Positions 53,145 to 63,421 of a stretch of 64,000 nt of DNA are shown here, one piece after another. A program made the translations under genes and the position numbers. Position 1 is the first letter of the stretch. Every line of letters begins with the position of its first letter. Origin of the DNA: Microcoleus sp. AS-A8 (GTDB lineage Bacteria > Cyanobacteriota > Cyanobacteriia > Cyanobacteriales > Coleofasciculaceae); assembly GCA_039962225.1 (NCBI GenBank), contig JAMPKV010000015.1, positions 62,001 to 126,000 of the forward strand, given 5' to 3'. The notes under the pieces were generated by a model. That model was given only the letters and a program-made list of their open reading frames with translations, ran no database searches and was not told where the DNA came from.

Positions 53145-55376
53145 TCAGCCGAACTTACCAGCCGTCGAGGCAATCAGGAAGGCGGCGTAGGTGAGGACAT
53201 AGCCCACGGTGAAGTGAACTAGACCAACCAACCAACCTTGAACGATGGATAGAGCAACCGGCTTATCCTTCCAGCGAACCAGGTTCGCTAAAGGAGTGCG
53301 CTCGTGTGCCCAGACGAGAGTTTCGATCAACTCTTGCCAGTATCCGCGCCAGCTAATCAGGAACATAAACCCAGTTGCCCAGACTAAGTGTCCGAAGAGG
53401 AACATCCAAGCCCAAACAGATAGGTTAGTTGTGCCATAGGGGTTGTACCCGTTGATCACCTGAGCTGAGTATAGCCACAGGTAGTCGCGCAGCCAGCCCA
53501 TGATGTAAGTCGAAGACTCATTGAACTGAGCCACGTTGCCTTGCCAAATACCCAGATGCTTCCAGTGCCAGTAGAAGGTGACCCAACCAATGGTGTTGAG
53601 CATCCAGAACATGGCGAGGTAGAAGGACTGTTCCCAAGAGGAGGTTTGGCAGGTGCCGCCCCGACCGGGACCGTCGCAGGGGAAGGTATAGCCGAAGTCT
53701 TTCTTATCCGGCATTAGCTTAGAACCACGGGCATCCAACGCACCCTTGACACAAATCAGGGTGGTGGTGTGCAGACCGAGTGCGATCGCATGGTGAACCA
53801 GGAAATCGCCAGGGCCAATGGTTAAGAACAGAGAGTTGGTGCCACTGTTAATCGCATCCAGCCAGCCCGGTAACCAGACATTGCCATAGTTAGGCCATGC
53901 AGTGGTCGCGATGCTATCTGGATTGGACAACAGCAAGTCCATGCCGTACAGGGCTTTACCATGAGCGGCTTGGATGAACTGAGCAAACACCGGTTCAATC
54001 AGGATTTGCTTCTCAGGGGTTCCGAAGGCGACCACAGTATCGTTGTGGACGTACAGACCTAGAGTGTGGAAACCTAAGAACAGTGAAACCCAGCTCAAGT
54101 GAGAGATGATGGCTTCTTTGTGCCGTAGAACCCGATCCAAGACATTCCCTTTATTGAGTTCAGGGTCATAGTCTCGTACCAGGAAAATCGCGCCGTGGGC
54201 AAACGCTCCAACCATGATGAAGCCAGCAATGTACTGGTGGTGGGTGTAGAGCGCCGCTTGGGTCGTGAAGTCCTTAGCCATGAAGGCATAAGGAGGCAGT
54301 GAATACATGTGCTGCGCCACCAGGGAGGTGATGACACCAAGCGCTGCCAGAGCAAATGATAGCTGGAAGTGCAAGGAGTTGTTCATCGTGTCATACAACC
54401 CTTGGTGAGGCAGGTTGAACTGGCCTTCACTCTTGCCACCAACCAGACCGGCCTTGGAGTTGAGCATCTCTTTGATGCTGTGACCAATGCCGAAGTTGGT
54501 GCGGTACATGTGACCGCCAACGATGAAGATTACAGCGATCGCCAAGTGGTGATGCGCCATATCGGTCAGCCACAGGGACTCGGTCTGGGGATGGAAACCA
54601 CCCAAGAACGTCAGAATAGCTGTACCCGCGCCTTGAGCGGTGCCAAACACATGACCCGTTGTATCGGGGTTCTGGGCATAAACACCCCAGTTGCCGGTGA
54701 AGAACGGAGCCAAGCCTGCTGGGTGTGGCTTAATAGACAGGAAGTTATCCCAACCCACATGCTGTCCACGAGCTTCGGGGATAGCAACGTGAATCAAGTG
54801 ACCAGCCCAAGCCAGAGAACTAACACCGAACAGACCGGCTATGTGGTGGTTCAGGCGAGACTCAGCACTCTTAAACCAGGATAAGCTCGGACGGAACTTG
54901 GGCTGTAAGTGTAGCCAGCCAGCGAACAGGAAGACTGCCGATAGTATCAAAAGGAATATTGCACCTTGATACAAGTCGCCGTTCGTCCGAATCCCTTGGG
55001 TGTACCACCAGTAGTAGACACCGGAGTAGGAAATATCAACTGGGTTAGCCGCACCCGCTTGGGTGAAGGCTTCTACAGCCGGTGCGCCGAATTGAGGGTC
55101 CCAAATCGCGTGGGCGATGGGACGGATATTGAGCGGATCTTTAATCCACTGTTCAAAGTTACCTTGCCAGGCGACGTGGAACAGGAGGCCAGAGGTCCAC
55201 AAGAAAATGATTGCAATGTGACCGAAGTGAGAAGCAAAAATCTTTTGATAAAGATTTTCCTCCGTCATGCCATCATGGCTTTCAAAGTCGTGAGCCGTAG
55301 CAATCCCGTACCAGATCCGACGTGTCGTCGGATCTTGAGCGAGGTCCTGGCTAAATTTAGGAAATTTTGTTGCCAT
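53145..55376 (-). CDS. psaB: photosystem I core protein PsaB
   Basis: A 743-aa reaction-centre polypeptide of photosystem I, in the thylakoid membrane with PsaA. It opens [31 protein letters not shown] (in parts). The Fx iron-sulfur ligand loop [12 protein letters not shown] is present, with the following [16 protein letters not shown]. Eleven hydrophobic helices are spread as expected, with many chlorophyll-binding histidines ([16 protein letters not shown]). The C-terminus [20 protein letters not shown] is normal. It is downstream of psaA, with 171 bp between, and followed by an intrinsic terminator. No unusual insertions. Confidence 0.98.
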   Translation of the reverse strand: MATKFPKFSQDLAQDPTTRRIWYGIATAHDFESHDGMTEENLYQKIFASHFGHIAIIFLWTSGLLFHVAWQGNFEQWIKDPLNIRPIAHAIWDPQFGAPAVEAFTQAGAANPVDISYSGVYYWWYTQGIRTNGDLYQGAIFLLILSAVFLFAGWLHLQPKFRPSLSWFKSAESRLNHHIAGLFGVSSLAWAGHLIHVAIPEARGQHVGWDNFLSIKPHPAGLAPFFTGNWGVYAQNPDTTGHVFGTAQGAGTAILTFLGGFHPQTESLWLTDMAHHHLAIAVIFIVGGHMYRTNFGIGHSIKEMLNSKAGLVGGKSEGQFNLPHQGLYDTMNNSLHFQLSFALAALGVITSLVAQHMYSLPPYAFMAKDFTTQAALYTHHQYIAGFIMVGAFAHGAIFLVRDYDPELNKGNVLDRVLRHKEAIISHLSWVSLFLGFHTLGLYVHNDTVVAFGTPEKQILIEPVFAQFIQAAHGKALYGMDLLLSNPDSIATTAWPNYGNVWLPGWLDAINSGTNSLFLTIGPGDFLVHHAIALGLHTTTLICVKGALDARGSKLMPDKKDFGYTFPCDGPGRGGTCQTSSWEQSFYLAMFWMLNTIGWVTFYWHWKHLGIWQGNVAQFNESSTYIMGWLRDYLWLYSAQVINGYNPYGTTNLSVWAWMFLFGHLVWATGFMFLISWRGYWQELIETLVWAHERTPLANLVRWKDKPVALSIVQGWLVGLVHFTVGYVLTYAAFLIASTAGKFG

Positions 55377-55451
55377 CTGTCTTAGGAAATCCTCCTCGCT
55401 GACATATGAGGCTTATGCAATGGCGCTGCTCATTTTCTGTCTGAGCGACCC

Positions 55452-55516
55452 CCTGGAACTGTTGTTCCAGGTCTGGAAAGGGTCTCGACAGGCGGGACAC
55501 AAAAAGAGCGTGTCCC
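55452..55516 (-). promoter_or_regulatory. two hairpins in the psaA-psaB spacer
   Basis: CCTGGAAC-TGTT-GTTCCAGG (55452-55471) is a perfect 8-bp stem with a tetraloop, and GGGACAC/GTGTCCC (55494-55516) a perfect 7-bp stem. Both lie in the transcribed spacer and could slow RNA decay, pause transcription or set the PsaA to PsaB ratio. Neither is followed by a U tract, so they are not standard terminators. Confidence 0.6.
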
Positions 55517-55547
55517 ACTTTAAATTTGGTATCGATTCAAAGAGACG

Positions 55548-57803
55548 TTATCCAATTGCGATAATTCGCGCTAGGAAGAACGCCCATGTAGTGACGATTC
55601 CTCCCAGGAGGTAGTGAGCTACCCCTACAGCCCGTCCCTGAATGATGCTCAGAGCACGAGGCTGAATTGATGGGGCAACTTTTAATTTATTATGCGCCCA
55701 AACAATGGATTCGATCAGTTCTTGCCAGTAGCCGCGACCACTGAACAGGAACATCAAGCTGAAAGCCCAAACAAAGTGAGCGCCCAGGAACAGCAGACCG
55801 TAGGCGGAAAGAGCTGTGCCGTAGGAGCTGATAACTTGCGAAGCTTGCGCCCACAAGAAGTCACGTAACCAACCGTTAATCGTCAGAGCACTGGTTGCAA
55901 AGTTGCCACCTGTTAGGTGAGACACTGTGCCATCCTGTGCTACTGTACCCCAAACATCCGATTGCATCTTCCAGCTAAAGTGGAAAATCACGACCGAGAT
56001 GCAGTTGTACATCCAGAACAGACCCAGGAAGACGTGGTCCCAACCAGATACCTGGCAGGTACCGCCACGACCCGGTCCGTCGCAGGGGAAGCGGAAGCCC
56101 AAGTTAGCCTTGTCTGGAACCAGACGGGAGCTACGAGCAAAGAGTACGCCTTTGAGCAGAATCAGCACGGTGACGTGGATGGTGAAGGCGTGGATGTGGT
56201 GAACCATAAAGTCCGCCGTACCCAACGCAATGGGCATCATCGCCACTTTGCCACCAACCGCCACAATTCCGCCGCCAAAGGCATAGCTAACGGGTTCTAG
56301 GGCGTTGGGAGCCGTGTTTCCAGGGGCCAAGGCATGAATGTTCTGAACCCACTGAGCAAACACAGGCTGTAGCTGAATCGCTGTATCCGAGAACATATCT
56401 TGAGGACGACCAAAAGCCCGCATCGTGTCGTTGTGCACGTACAGACCGAAGCTGTGGAAGCCCAGGAAAATACACACCCAGTTCAGGTGAGAGATGATCG
56501 CTTCCCGGTGACGGATGACCCGATCCAGTAGGTTGTTTTGGTTCACTACTGGGTCATAATCCCGCACCATGTAAATAGCGCCATGAGCGGCACCACCCAC
56601 AATACAGAATGCGCCAATCCACATATGGTGGGTAAAGATGGAGAGCTGCGTGGCGTAGTCTGTTGCCAAGTACGGATACGGTGGCATCGAGTACATGTGA
56701 TGCGCCACGATGATGGTCAGCGAACCGAGCATCGCCAGGTTAATGGCTAGCTGGGCGTGCCAAGAAGTGGTTAGGACTTCGTAGAGACCTTTGTGACCTT
56801 CTCCAGTGAGTGGGCCTTTATGATTCTCTAGAATTTCCTTCATGCTGTGACCAATGCCCCAGTTCGTCCGGTACATGTGGCCAGCAACAATGAATAGTAC
56901 AGCGAGCGCCAAGTGATGGTGTGCTGTATCTGACAACCACAAGCCACCTGTAACTGGGTTCAAACCCCCTTTGAAGGTGAGGAAGTCAGCATATTCACCC
57001 CAGTTCAAGGTGAAGAAGGGAGTCAATCCCTTGGCAAAGCTGGGATACAGCTGAGCCATTTTGCTGGAATCCAAGATGAACTCGTGAGGCAGAGGAATGT
57101 CTCCAGGAGCCACACCAGCATCTAACAGCTTGTTAATCGGCAGAGAAACGTGGATCTGGTGACCCGCCCAACCTAGACAGCCGCAACCAAGCAACCCAGC
57201 TAAGTGGTGGTTCATCATGGATTCCACATTCTGGAACCATTCCAGCTTCGGAGCCCGCTTGTGGTAGTGGAACCAACCCGCAAACAGCATCAGGCCGGCC
57301 ATGACGAGACCGCCAATGGCCGTGACGTAAAGCTGGTAGCTGTTGGTGAACCCAGCCGCACGCCAAATTTGGAAGAATCCAGAGGTGATTTGAATGCCGT
57401 GGAAGCCGCCACCGACATCACCGTTTAAAATACCTTGACCCACAATAGGCCAAACGACTTGAGCACTTGGCTTGATGTGGAGCGGATCGCTCAACCAAGC
57501 TTCGTAGTTGGAAAAACGAGCGCCATGGAAGTACATGCCGCTTAGCCAGACAAAAATGACAGCCAAGTGACCGAAGTGGGCGCTAAAAATCTTCCGAGAT
57601 ACGTCTTCTAAGTCACTGGTATGACTATCGAAATCGTGAGCGTTAGCGTGGAGGTTCCAAATCCAAGTTGTAGTTTTTGGACCTCTGGCGAGGGTGCGGT
57701 CAAAGTGGCCTGGTTTGCCCCATCTCTCGAAAGAAGTGGGTACCGGATCTTTATCGACTACAACCCTTGCTTTCGCCTCTCGCTCAGGAGGGCTAATTGT
57801 CAT
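55548..57803 (-). CDS. psaA: photosystem I core protein PsaA
   Basis: A 751-aa reaction-centre polypeptide forming the PsaA-PsaB heterodimer that binds P700, A0, A1 and Fx. It begins [21 protein letters not shown], with the Fx loop [12 protein letters not shown] and [14 protein letters not shown], and ends with [19 protein letters not shown]. The start at ATG 57803 has AGGAG upstream; an upstream in-frame ATG at 57998 would add 65 unrelated residues, which I reject. The gene is intact and lies upstream of psaB on the same strand. It should be light-regulated together with psaB. Confidence 0.98.
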   Translation of the reverse strand: MTISPPEREAKARVVVDKDPVPTSFERWGKPGHFDRTLARGPKTTTWIWNLHANAHDFDSHTSDLEDVSRKIFSAHFGHLAVIFVWLSGMYFHGARFSNYEAWLSDPLHIKPSAQVVWPIVGQGILNGDVGGGFHGIQITSGFFQIWRAAGFTNSYQLYVTAIGGLVMAGLMLFAGWFHYHKRAPKLEWFQNVESMMNHHLAGLLGCGCLGWAGHQIHVSLPINKLLDAGVAPGDIPLPHEFILDSSKMAQLYPSFAKGLTPFFTLNWGEYADFLTFKGGLNPVTGGLWLSDTAHHHLALAVLFIVAGHMYRTNWGIGHSMKEILENHKGPLTGEGHKGLYEVLTTSWHAQLAINLAMLGSLTIIVAHHMYSMPPYPYLATDYATQLSIFTHHMWIGAFCIVGGAAHGAIYMVRDYDPVVNQNNLLDRVIRHREAIISHLNWVCIFLGFHSFGLYVHNDTMRAFGRPQDMFSDTAIQLQPVFAQWVQNIHALAPGNTAPNALEPVSYAFGGGIVAVGGKVAMMPIALGTADFMVHHIHAFTIHVTVLILLKGVLFARSSRLVPDKANLGFRFPCDGPGRGGTCQVSGWDHVFLGLFWMYNCISVVIFHFSWKMQSDVWGTVAQDGTVSHLTGGNFATSALTINGWLRDFLWAQASQVISSYGTALSAYGLLFLGAHFVWAFSLMFLFSGRGYWQELIESIVWAHNKLKVAPSIQPRALSIIQGRAVGVAHYLLGGIVTTWAFFLARIIAIG

Positions 57804-58405
57804 GAGGAATCTCCTCTCTAGACAAGGAACGAGAAAAACCCCACAGGGGGATTTGGATGTGTATAAGCGAGGAAAGCACTTGGATCTTATGACCGCTTTC
57901 CTGGGAAACCAGATCTCCGCTTGGAGTAGCTCCAGGGGAAGACCTTCTGTAGTTGATGATAGGACTGCCTCTGTAAAGTCTTCGGAAGCGCTTAACAATA
58001 ATTCAAACTCTGAGCAAATCGAGAGCCACTTAGGCTTTTAATGCGAAAGTATCTGCAAAAAAGTCAAGAGGAGTTGACCTAAAATTCACAAAACGCAATA
58101 TTCAATCCCAGGAGTCTCACAATTAAAAGCCGTATCGTGTCAAACCCAGTCCCTCATTGCATTTTCTTAATTCCATTTCTTTGACAAATTAGGAGGTCAG
58201 TCTGAATCCATTGCCAAATTACATAACCTTAATCGGAAGAATCTATCTTCCTATACAGGTCGCTCGAAGTTCTATCATCTACCCAAGGGATTAGCTTCAT
58301 CCAACCCAAATTCATCAGCAATAAAACCTGATTTCGCTATAGTGCCTATGGACAGCTTCGGTTAAGATGAATTGCCGGTGGCAAGTGGCAAAAGGAGGTT
58401 GTGTA
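57804..58405. other. long divergent upstream region of psaA and lipoprotein gene
   Basis: 602 bp with no supported gene; the psaA promoter and leader must lie here. A degenerate HLR1-like element, TTACATAACCTTAAT, is at 58219-58233. HLR1 boxes bound by RpaB control photosystem I genes in other cyanobacteria, but here one half is imperfect. On the plus strand TATAGT at 58338 could be the -10 box of the lipoprotein gene. AGGAGG at 58193 precedes no gene I can support. Confidence 0.4.
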
Positions 58406-60322
58406 GTGGGTAGAAATCGCTGGTGGATAACTGGGAGAGGACTTGTTTCGTTCTTAATGGCAGCGGTTTTAGCTTGGGGATTAGTGGGCTGTAGCGGCTT
58501 CCCTAGGGGTAGCTCGGGTTCAGGCATTGAGACATCACAAGGTCTCAACAGCGAGGCCGCTAAGCCTCAACTCACAGGTCAGCTCTCAGAAGTAGCGCCG
58601 CCCCCAGCCATTCAAAAGTTAAGCCAGACCTTGGAAGCTTACCAGCCTCAAGTCACGATTGTGGCTCCCCGAACTGATCAGGTTCTCCAAGACACAAGCG
58701 TATCAGTACAATTTCAGGTTCAAGATTTACCCATCTTTAAAGACCCAGATTTAGGTCTAGGCCCTCATCTGCACGTCATTCTGGATAACCAGCCCTATCA
58801 AGCCGTCTATGACTTAGACCACCCACTTGTCTTTGAAGATTTAGCCCCTGGAACTCATACCCTGCGAGTTTTCGCCTCCCGCCCTTGGCATGAGAGCTTC
58901 AAGAACGAAGGAGCCTATGCCCAGACAACATTTCACGTCTTTACAAAAAGTACCGATAACAACCCTGAGCCAGCCTTACCCTTGCTGACTTATAGTCGCC
59001 CTACCGGCAGCTACGGAGCCGAGCCGATTATGCTCGACTTCTACCTGACGAACGCCCCTCTGCATTTAGTAGCTCAAGAAAATCCGAATGATGATGTTGC
59101 CGATTGGCGCATTCGCGTCACGATCAACGAAGAAAGTTTTGTTCTTGATCGCTGGCAGCCGATTTACCTTAAAGGATTTAAGCGGGGCAAAAACTGGGTG
59201 AAGCTAGAGTTTCTCGACGAAGAGGGAAACCCGGTTAAAAATGTTTTTAACAACACAGTGCGGCTGATTAGCTACGAGCCGAAAGGAAAAGACACCCTTT
59301 CTAAACTGGTGCGCGGCGACCTCTCGGCTGAGGCAGCTCGTGGTATTGTAACTTCCGGCTACAAAACAACACCAACCCTCACCCCCTCACCTGCCGTAAC
59401 ACCGACTCCCAACCCGTCACCCACCTCACTCCCAACCGTTACGCCAGAACCCATCCCTTCTACACCTCCTGCTGTTGAAGAAACACCAAACCCTGAATTA
59501 GAGACGCCATTAGCAGAACCCACACCCTCTGTTGAATCTCCAACAACACCGAGCGAATCCCCATCTCCTGTAGAAGAACCAACTCCCACAGAAGAAGCAC
59601 CGACGAGTGAACCCGTAACCCCGCAAAAACCCAGGTTCGGAGGTTTCTTAAATCGCTTCCGTCGTCCGGCTGTGGCTCCTAGCCCCTTACCTGAACTATC
59701 AGAACCAGAGGCTCCCATTAATGTACCGGTGATTGTGCCAGAGGAAACCGAACCGATGCCAGAACCAGAGGCATCGCCTACTCCCAGCGAATCACCAGCC
59801 CCTGTAGAAGCACCGACTTCTACGGAGGAACCAACTCCTACTACACCTGTAACTCCCCAAAAGCCCAAATTTGGAGGTTTCTTAAATCGCTTCCGTCGTC
59901 CTGCGGCTACACCCAGTGAACAGCCTGCCCTACCAGAGGTATTAGAAACTCCCTCTTCGGAACCCCTGGAGGTACCCGAACAAGCCGAACCCCCTGCCTC
60001 TGGGGAAGAACTGACCATCCCACCTGAGCTGACAAAGCCAGAAGCGGAACCCACTCCAGTAATTACACCCGTCCCTGTTCGACCCATACAGCCGGAAAAA
60101 TCCCTAACCGATGGCCTCTTGAAAGGGGATCAATCTCCTGCGACCAATGGAGCAACTTCAGATTCTGAGTTACCGCCAACACTACCGGAGATTGTAGGGA
60201 CACCAGCTCCAAAACTTTCGGAGCCAGACGTTTCCCCTTCTGCAACATCGGAAGCACCAGCCTCTGAGGCAAAATCAACGGATGTACCTTTAGGGGAAGA
60301 AACAATTCCTGAGACTCGATAG
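58406..60322 (+). CDS. proline-rich lipoprotein with paired RFRRP repeats
   Basis: A ~638-aa exported protein. GTG 58406 is chosen because AGGAGG ends 8 nt before it; an upstream ATG at 58367 lacks such a site. The N-terminus is a lipoprotein signal (SFLMAAVLAWGLVGCSG, lipobox LVGC). Residues ~80-310 form a folded part of unknown type (ITVEEL-free, with LHVILDNQPYQAVYDLDHPLV). The rest is Pro/Glu/Thr/Ser-rich, with two 78-residue-spaced copies of PQKPxFGGFLNRFRRP. A 68-bp tandem duplication overlaps its end. Function unknown; envelope anchoring is inferred. Confidence 0.75.
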   Translation: MGRNRWWITGRGLVSFLMAAVLAWGLVGCSGFPRGSSGSGIETSQGLNSEAAKPQLTGQLSEVAPPPAIQKLSQTLEAYQPQVTIVAPRTDQVLQDTSVSVQFQVQDLPIFKDPDLGLGPHLHVILDNQPYQAVYDLDHPLVFEDLAPGTHTLRVFASRPWHESFKNEGAYAQTTFHVFTKSTDNNPEPALPLLTYSRPTGSYGAEPIMLDFYLTNAPLHLVAQENPNDDVADWRIRVTINEESFVLDRWQPIYLKGFKRGKNWVKLEFLDEEGNPVKNVFNNTVRLISYEPKGKDTLSKLVRGDLSAEAARGIVTSGYKTTPTLTPSPAVTPTPNPSPTSLPTVTPEPIPSTPPAVEETPNPELETPLAEPTPSVESPTTPSESPSPVEEPTPTEEAPTSEPVTPQKPRFGGFLNRFRRPAVAPSPLPELSEPEAPINVPVIVPEETEPMPEPEASPTPSESPAPVEAPTSTEEPTPTTPVTPQKPKFGGFLNRFRRPAATPSEQPALPEVLETPSSEPLEVPEQAEPPASGEELTIPPELTKPEAEPTPVITPVPVRPIQPEKSLTDGLLKGDQSPATNGATSDSELPPTLPEIVGTPAPKLSEPDVSPSATSEAPASEAKSTDVPLGEETIPETR

Positions 60323-60389
60323 CACCAACCTCAGAGGCAAAATCAACGGATGTACCTTTAGGGGAAGAAACAATTCCTGAGACTCGATA
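60254..60389. repeat. 68-bp tandem duplication at lipoprotein 3' end
   Basis: Copy 1 at 60254-60321 and copy 2 at 60322-60389 differ at only two positions. The unit is not a multiple of three, but copy 1 still ends in TAG, so the protein end is unchanged and copy 2 is untranslated. Confidence 0.9.
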
Positions 60390-60436
60390 ACGTAAAGAAT
60401 TACTAAGTTATTGCACAATTGAAGGAACGAAATTAA

Positions 60437-61966
60437 ATGACGCCTCGTGTCCGAGCGCCAGAACTTCCCCAAGATCGAATCTGGCTTAATACAGACCGTC
60501 CCTTAGCTCTGAAACAGTTGAAAGGACGAGTGGTCGTTCTTGACTTTTGGACATACTGCTGCATTAATTGCTTGCATGTCCTGCCTGACTTGAAGTATTT
60601 AGAAAATAAGTACAAAGACAGCCTTACGGTTATTGGCATCCACTCGGCTAAGTTTGACCAGGAAAAAGAGGCTCAAAACATCCGTCAAGCGGTACTCCGA
60701 TACGATATAGAACATCCCGTTCTCGTTGACAGCAACTTTGATGTATGGCAGCAGTATGCCGTTCGGGCTTGGCCTACCTTGATGGTGATTGATCCGGAGG
60801 GGTATGTGATTGGCTATGTATCCGGTGAGGGAAATCGAGATGTTTTGGATCAGCTCATTGAGCAACTCATCGGCGAACATCAGGAGAAAGGAACCATCAA
60901 CTTTCAGGAACTCAGTCTGACGCTAGAAAAGCAGCGACAACCCCTAGCGACCCCCCTGGCTTTTCCGGGTAAAGTGCTGGCAGATGAAGACGGTGAGCGC
61001 TTATTCATTGCTGACTCTGGCCATCACCGGATTGTGGTGAGTCACCTGAGTGGTGAGATTCAGCATGTGATTGGAACAGGCAAACCTGGCTTGACCGATG
61101 GTTCCTTCGAGGAAGCTCAATTCTTCGCCCCTCAAGGAATGACCTTAGATAGCCACAATCAACTTCTCTACGTGGCAGATACCGAAAACCATTGCCTGCG
61201 ACAAGTTGATCTCAAAAGCCAGCAGGTCAAAACGATTGCTGGTACGGGTGAGCAAAGCCACCACATCCGCCCTCATAGTGGAAAAGCTCTAGAAACGCGC
61301 TTGAATTCTCCTTGGGATGTGGAGAAAGTCGGTCATTCTCTCCTGATTGCCATGGCGGGTTCCCACCAAATTTGGGAAATGCAGCTAGAAACAGGTTGGC
61401 TGAGAACTTACGCGGGCACGGGTGCGGAAGCTTGCCTGGATGGAAAGCCGGATCAGGCGGCTTTTGCCCAGCCTAGTGGACTGACGACGGACGGTCGAGA
61501 GTTATACATTGCTGATAGTGAAGTTAGCTCGATTCGAGCTGTGGGCTTAGTGGACCATCTGCCAGTGCGAACAGTGTGCGGTAGTGGCGAATTATTTGGT
61601 TTTGGCGATGTCGATGGTGAAGGCGCTGATGTCCGCCTGCAACACGGCCTGGGTGTCGAATACACTCAAAATTACCTTTGGGTAGCTGATACTTACAACC
61701 ATAAAATCAAGCGCGTTGACCCGCGAACGGGTAATTGCCAGACGATGCTGGGGCAGGGAACGGCTGGTCATCAGGATGGTCAAAGCATTAAGGCAAGGTT
61801 CTCGGAACCCTCTGGTTTAAGTGCGATCGCAGCCCACCTCTATGTGGCTGACACGAATAACCACGCGATTCGTCGCATTGCTCTCGATACTCTTGAAGTC
61901 ACCACTTTAGAGTTTTCAGGCTTGTGTGCACCCGACGTTTGTCTTCCCACTCCCGTCCCTTCCTAA
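60437..61966 (+). CDS. thioredoxin-like / NHL-repeat protein
   Basis: A 509-aa protein. Residues ~20-145 are a thioredoxin-like domain with WTYCCINCLHVLP, so the redox pair is C42 and C45, and WPTLMVIDPEG completes the fold. Five or six NHL beta-propeller repeats follow (ERLFIADSGHHRIVV, LLYVADTENHCLRQV, ELYIADSEVSSIRAV, YLWVADTYNHKIKRV). The arrangement is that of NHLRC2-type proteins, whose role is unclear. No signal peptide. It is 114 bp from the lipoprotein stop, same strand. Confidence 0.9.
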   Translation: MTPRVRAPELPQDRIWLNTDRPLALKQLKGRVVVLDFWTYCCINCLHVLPDLKYLENKYKDSLTVIGIHSAKFDQEKEAQNIRQAVLRYDIEHPVLVDSNFDVWQQYAVRAWPTLMVIDPEGYVIGYVSGEGNRDVLDQLIEQLIGEHQEKGTINFQELSLTLEKQRQPLATPLAFPGKVLADEDGERLFIADSGHHRIVVSHLSGEIQHVIGTGKPGLTDGSFEEAQFFAPQGMTLDSHNQLLYVADTENHCLRQVDLKSQQVKTIAGTGEQSHHIRPHSGKALETRLNSPWDVEKVGHSLLIAMAGSHQIWEMQLETGWLRTYAGTGAEACLDGKPDQAAFAQPSGLTTDGRELYIADSEVSSIRAVGLVDHLPVRTVCGSGELFGFGDVDGEGADVRLQHGLGVEYTQNYLWVADTYNHKIKRVDPRTGNCQTMLGQGTAGHQDGQSIKARFSEPSGLSAIAAHLYVADTNNHAIRRIALDTLEVTTLEFSGLCAPDVCLPTPVPS

Positions 61967-61984
61967 ACTCACCAATACGACGAG

Positions 61985-63127
61985 CTAGTCTTCTGGAACA
62001 GCTAGTATTCGTAGGATTCGTTCAGCATCTGTCAAATCACCCACGATGCGCCGGACAGGTTGAGGCCAAACTCTGAGCAATGTTGGGGTGGCGGAGATTT
62101 GATTGGCCTCGGCTTGATCAGGGTGTTTAAAAACGTCGATAACTTTCAGGGTATAGGGAAGACGCAGAGAATTCTCTAACAACTGGTGCAGGCTCATGAG
62201 GATATATTCCGTGGCTGCACTGTGTCCCGACACAAACAAGCGCAATACGTAACCTTGAGCTTGTTGCAATTGGGCGTCAGGCGGAATTTCTAAAGAATTG
62301 CTGTGTACTGTCGCTGGCGTTGGGTGGTGAGGGGGGGGCGTGTTCGTCGTTTTCTGAATGCGATCAGCGCTAGGCTTCGGCTGCTCCAACGGAGTACGCC
62401 GCAGCGCTTCGCTATCGCCTCCCGTTTGTGCTGTCGTAACGCTGTCACTAGGGCTAACGGAGCCAAAAGTTGTGAAACCCTGTTCAGGCGTTAACTCCTG
62501 AGGTGCTTTGTACTCTTGTGCTAAAGTTCTGTGGCTAATCACTTCTCCCTGTGATCCTAAAGCCGATTCTGATGTCGTAGCTTCGGCGGGAGAAGAGGTT
62601 AAATTTTCCTGGAAAGAGCTGTCGCCCTGTGTGTTTTCTAAAGGCACTTGCTTAAGCTGGTGGCTGGGGGAACTTCCGCTATAAGAGTATGAAAATTGCT
62701 CAGTGCGCTCAAAACGCACAATCAAATCATGGTCTTCCCAAAGTTGGGGGAACTGATGGCGATAAGTCTCCAGAACGAGCGGATCGCATAATCCTTCTTG
62801 CCAGGGAGCCAATTGCCAGACTAGGTTGCCGATGCCAAATACGGCATTGAGTAAAGCTTGGTGATGCCGCACGAGCGGGTAAATCTCGGCTGAAGTCTGT
62901 ATTTGTCGGGTTCGTGGGTCGAGCCAGCGATCAATGGTTGCGGTGTACCCTGGCACTAAAAAATGAGGTGGTTCCGGCAATCCTAAAATTTCTTGCAGAG
63001 CTACACACAAATGCATATGCCAATGGCCCTGCTTTTTGGGATCAAGGCAATAAATTAAGTCTGCTCCCGGCGTAAATAGGGCAATGCCTTTAAACAACTG
63101 GGGGAAAAGTGGTTTCTCAAATTTCAA
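61985..63127 (-). CDS. KaiB-like protein with N-terminal domain of unknown function
   Basis: A 380-aa protein. The C-terminal ~95 residues (from about 285) match the KaiB/SasA-sensor thioredoxin-like fold: YVLRLFVSGHSAATEYILMSL, YTLKVIDVFKHPDQAEAN and TPTLLRVWPQPVRRIVGDL. This is a KaiB-like domain, not KaiB itself. The N-terminal ~150 residues (FKGIALFTPGADLIYCLDP, LCVALQEILGLPEPP) belong to an uncharacterised cyanobacterial family. A Ser/Thr/Pro linker separates them and includes a short repeat-derived stretch (GGDSEALRRT). A clock or light-response role is inferred. Confidence 0.8.
   Translation of the reverse strand: MKFEKPLFPQLFKGIALFTPGADLIYCLDPKKQGHWHMHLCVALQEILGLPEPPHFLVPGYTATIDRWLDPRTRQIQTSAEIYPLVRHHQALLNAVFGIGNLVWQLAPWQEGLCDPLVLETYRHQFPQLWEDHDLIVRFERTEQFSYSYSGSSPSHQLKQVPLENTQGDSSFQENLTSSPAEATTSESALGSQGEVISHRTLAQEYKAPQELTPEQGFTTFGSVSPSDSVTTAQTGGDSEALRRTPLEQPKPSADRIQKTTNTPPPHHPTPATVHSNSLEIPPDAQLQQAQGYVLRLFVSGHSAATEYILMSLHQLLENSLRLPYTLKVIDVFKHPDQAEANQISATPTLLRVWPQPVRRIVGDLTDAERILRILAVPED
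62401..62418. repeat. small dispersed repeat C in KaiB-like linker
   Basis: The reverse complement GCGATAGCGAAGCGCTGC is identical to the 18-bp core at 15275-15308. In frame it encodes GDSEALRR in the disordered linker, a tolerant insertion site. Confidence 0.65.
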
Positions 63128-63370
63128 GGACTAGAGCCACAGATTAGGGTTTTGGGATCAGAGAGTCGAGTATTGAAGTGTCAGATTTACGCCTTCATTA
63201 ATTTTCCTTACTCCTTGCTCAAACCCTCAAATCATTAGAGCTTACCCTTAAGCGCCATATTTCCGGTTGTTCACGGTAGGTCAAGGGGGCGGTTGTTGCT
63301 CAAAACCTTTATCATTATTTTACCGTGAAGTCTTCACAATTAAGCGCGAACGGTAACGCTGACTACAGTT

Positions 63371-63409
63371 GAATCCCCGCCTGCCATCTGTGATTCAAGC
63401 GGGGGATTC
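63371..63409. terminator. GC-rich hairpin after pilT
   Basis: GAATCCCCGC (63371-63380) pairs with GCGGGGGATTC (63399-63409) with one bulge, 13 bp past the pilT stop. No U tract follows. Likely the 3' end of the pilT transcript. Confidence 0.55.
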
Positions 63410-63421
63410 CTGTGAAAGTCG

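Noticed and set aside
57804-57998. 65-residue N-terminal extension of psaA
   Set aside because: Unlike any PsaA, and the ATG at 57803 with AGGAG gives the standard N-terminus and length.
59359-60087. 242-aa minus-strand frame inside the lipoprotein gene
   Set aside because: Low-complexity mirror of the Pro/Glu-rich repeats; no start context; the plus frame has signal peptide, lipobox and strong Shine-Dalgarno.
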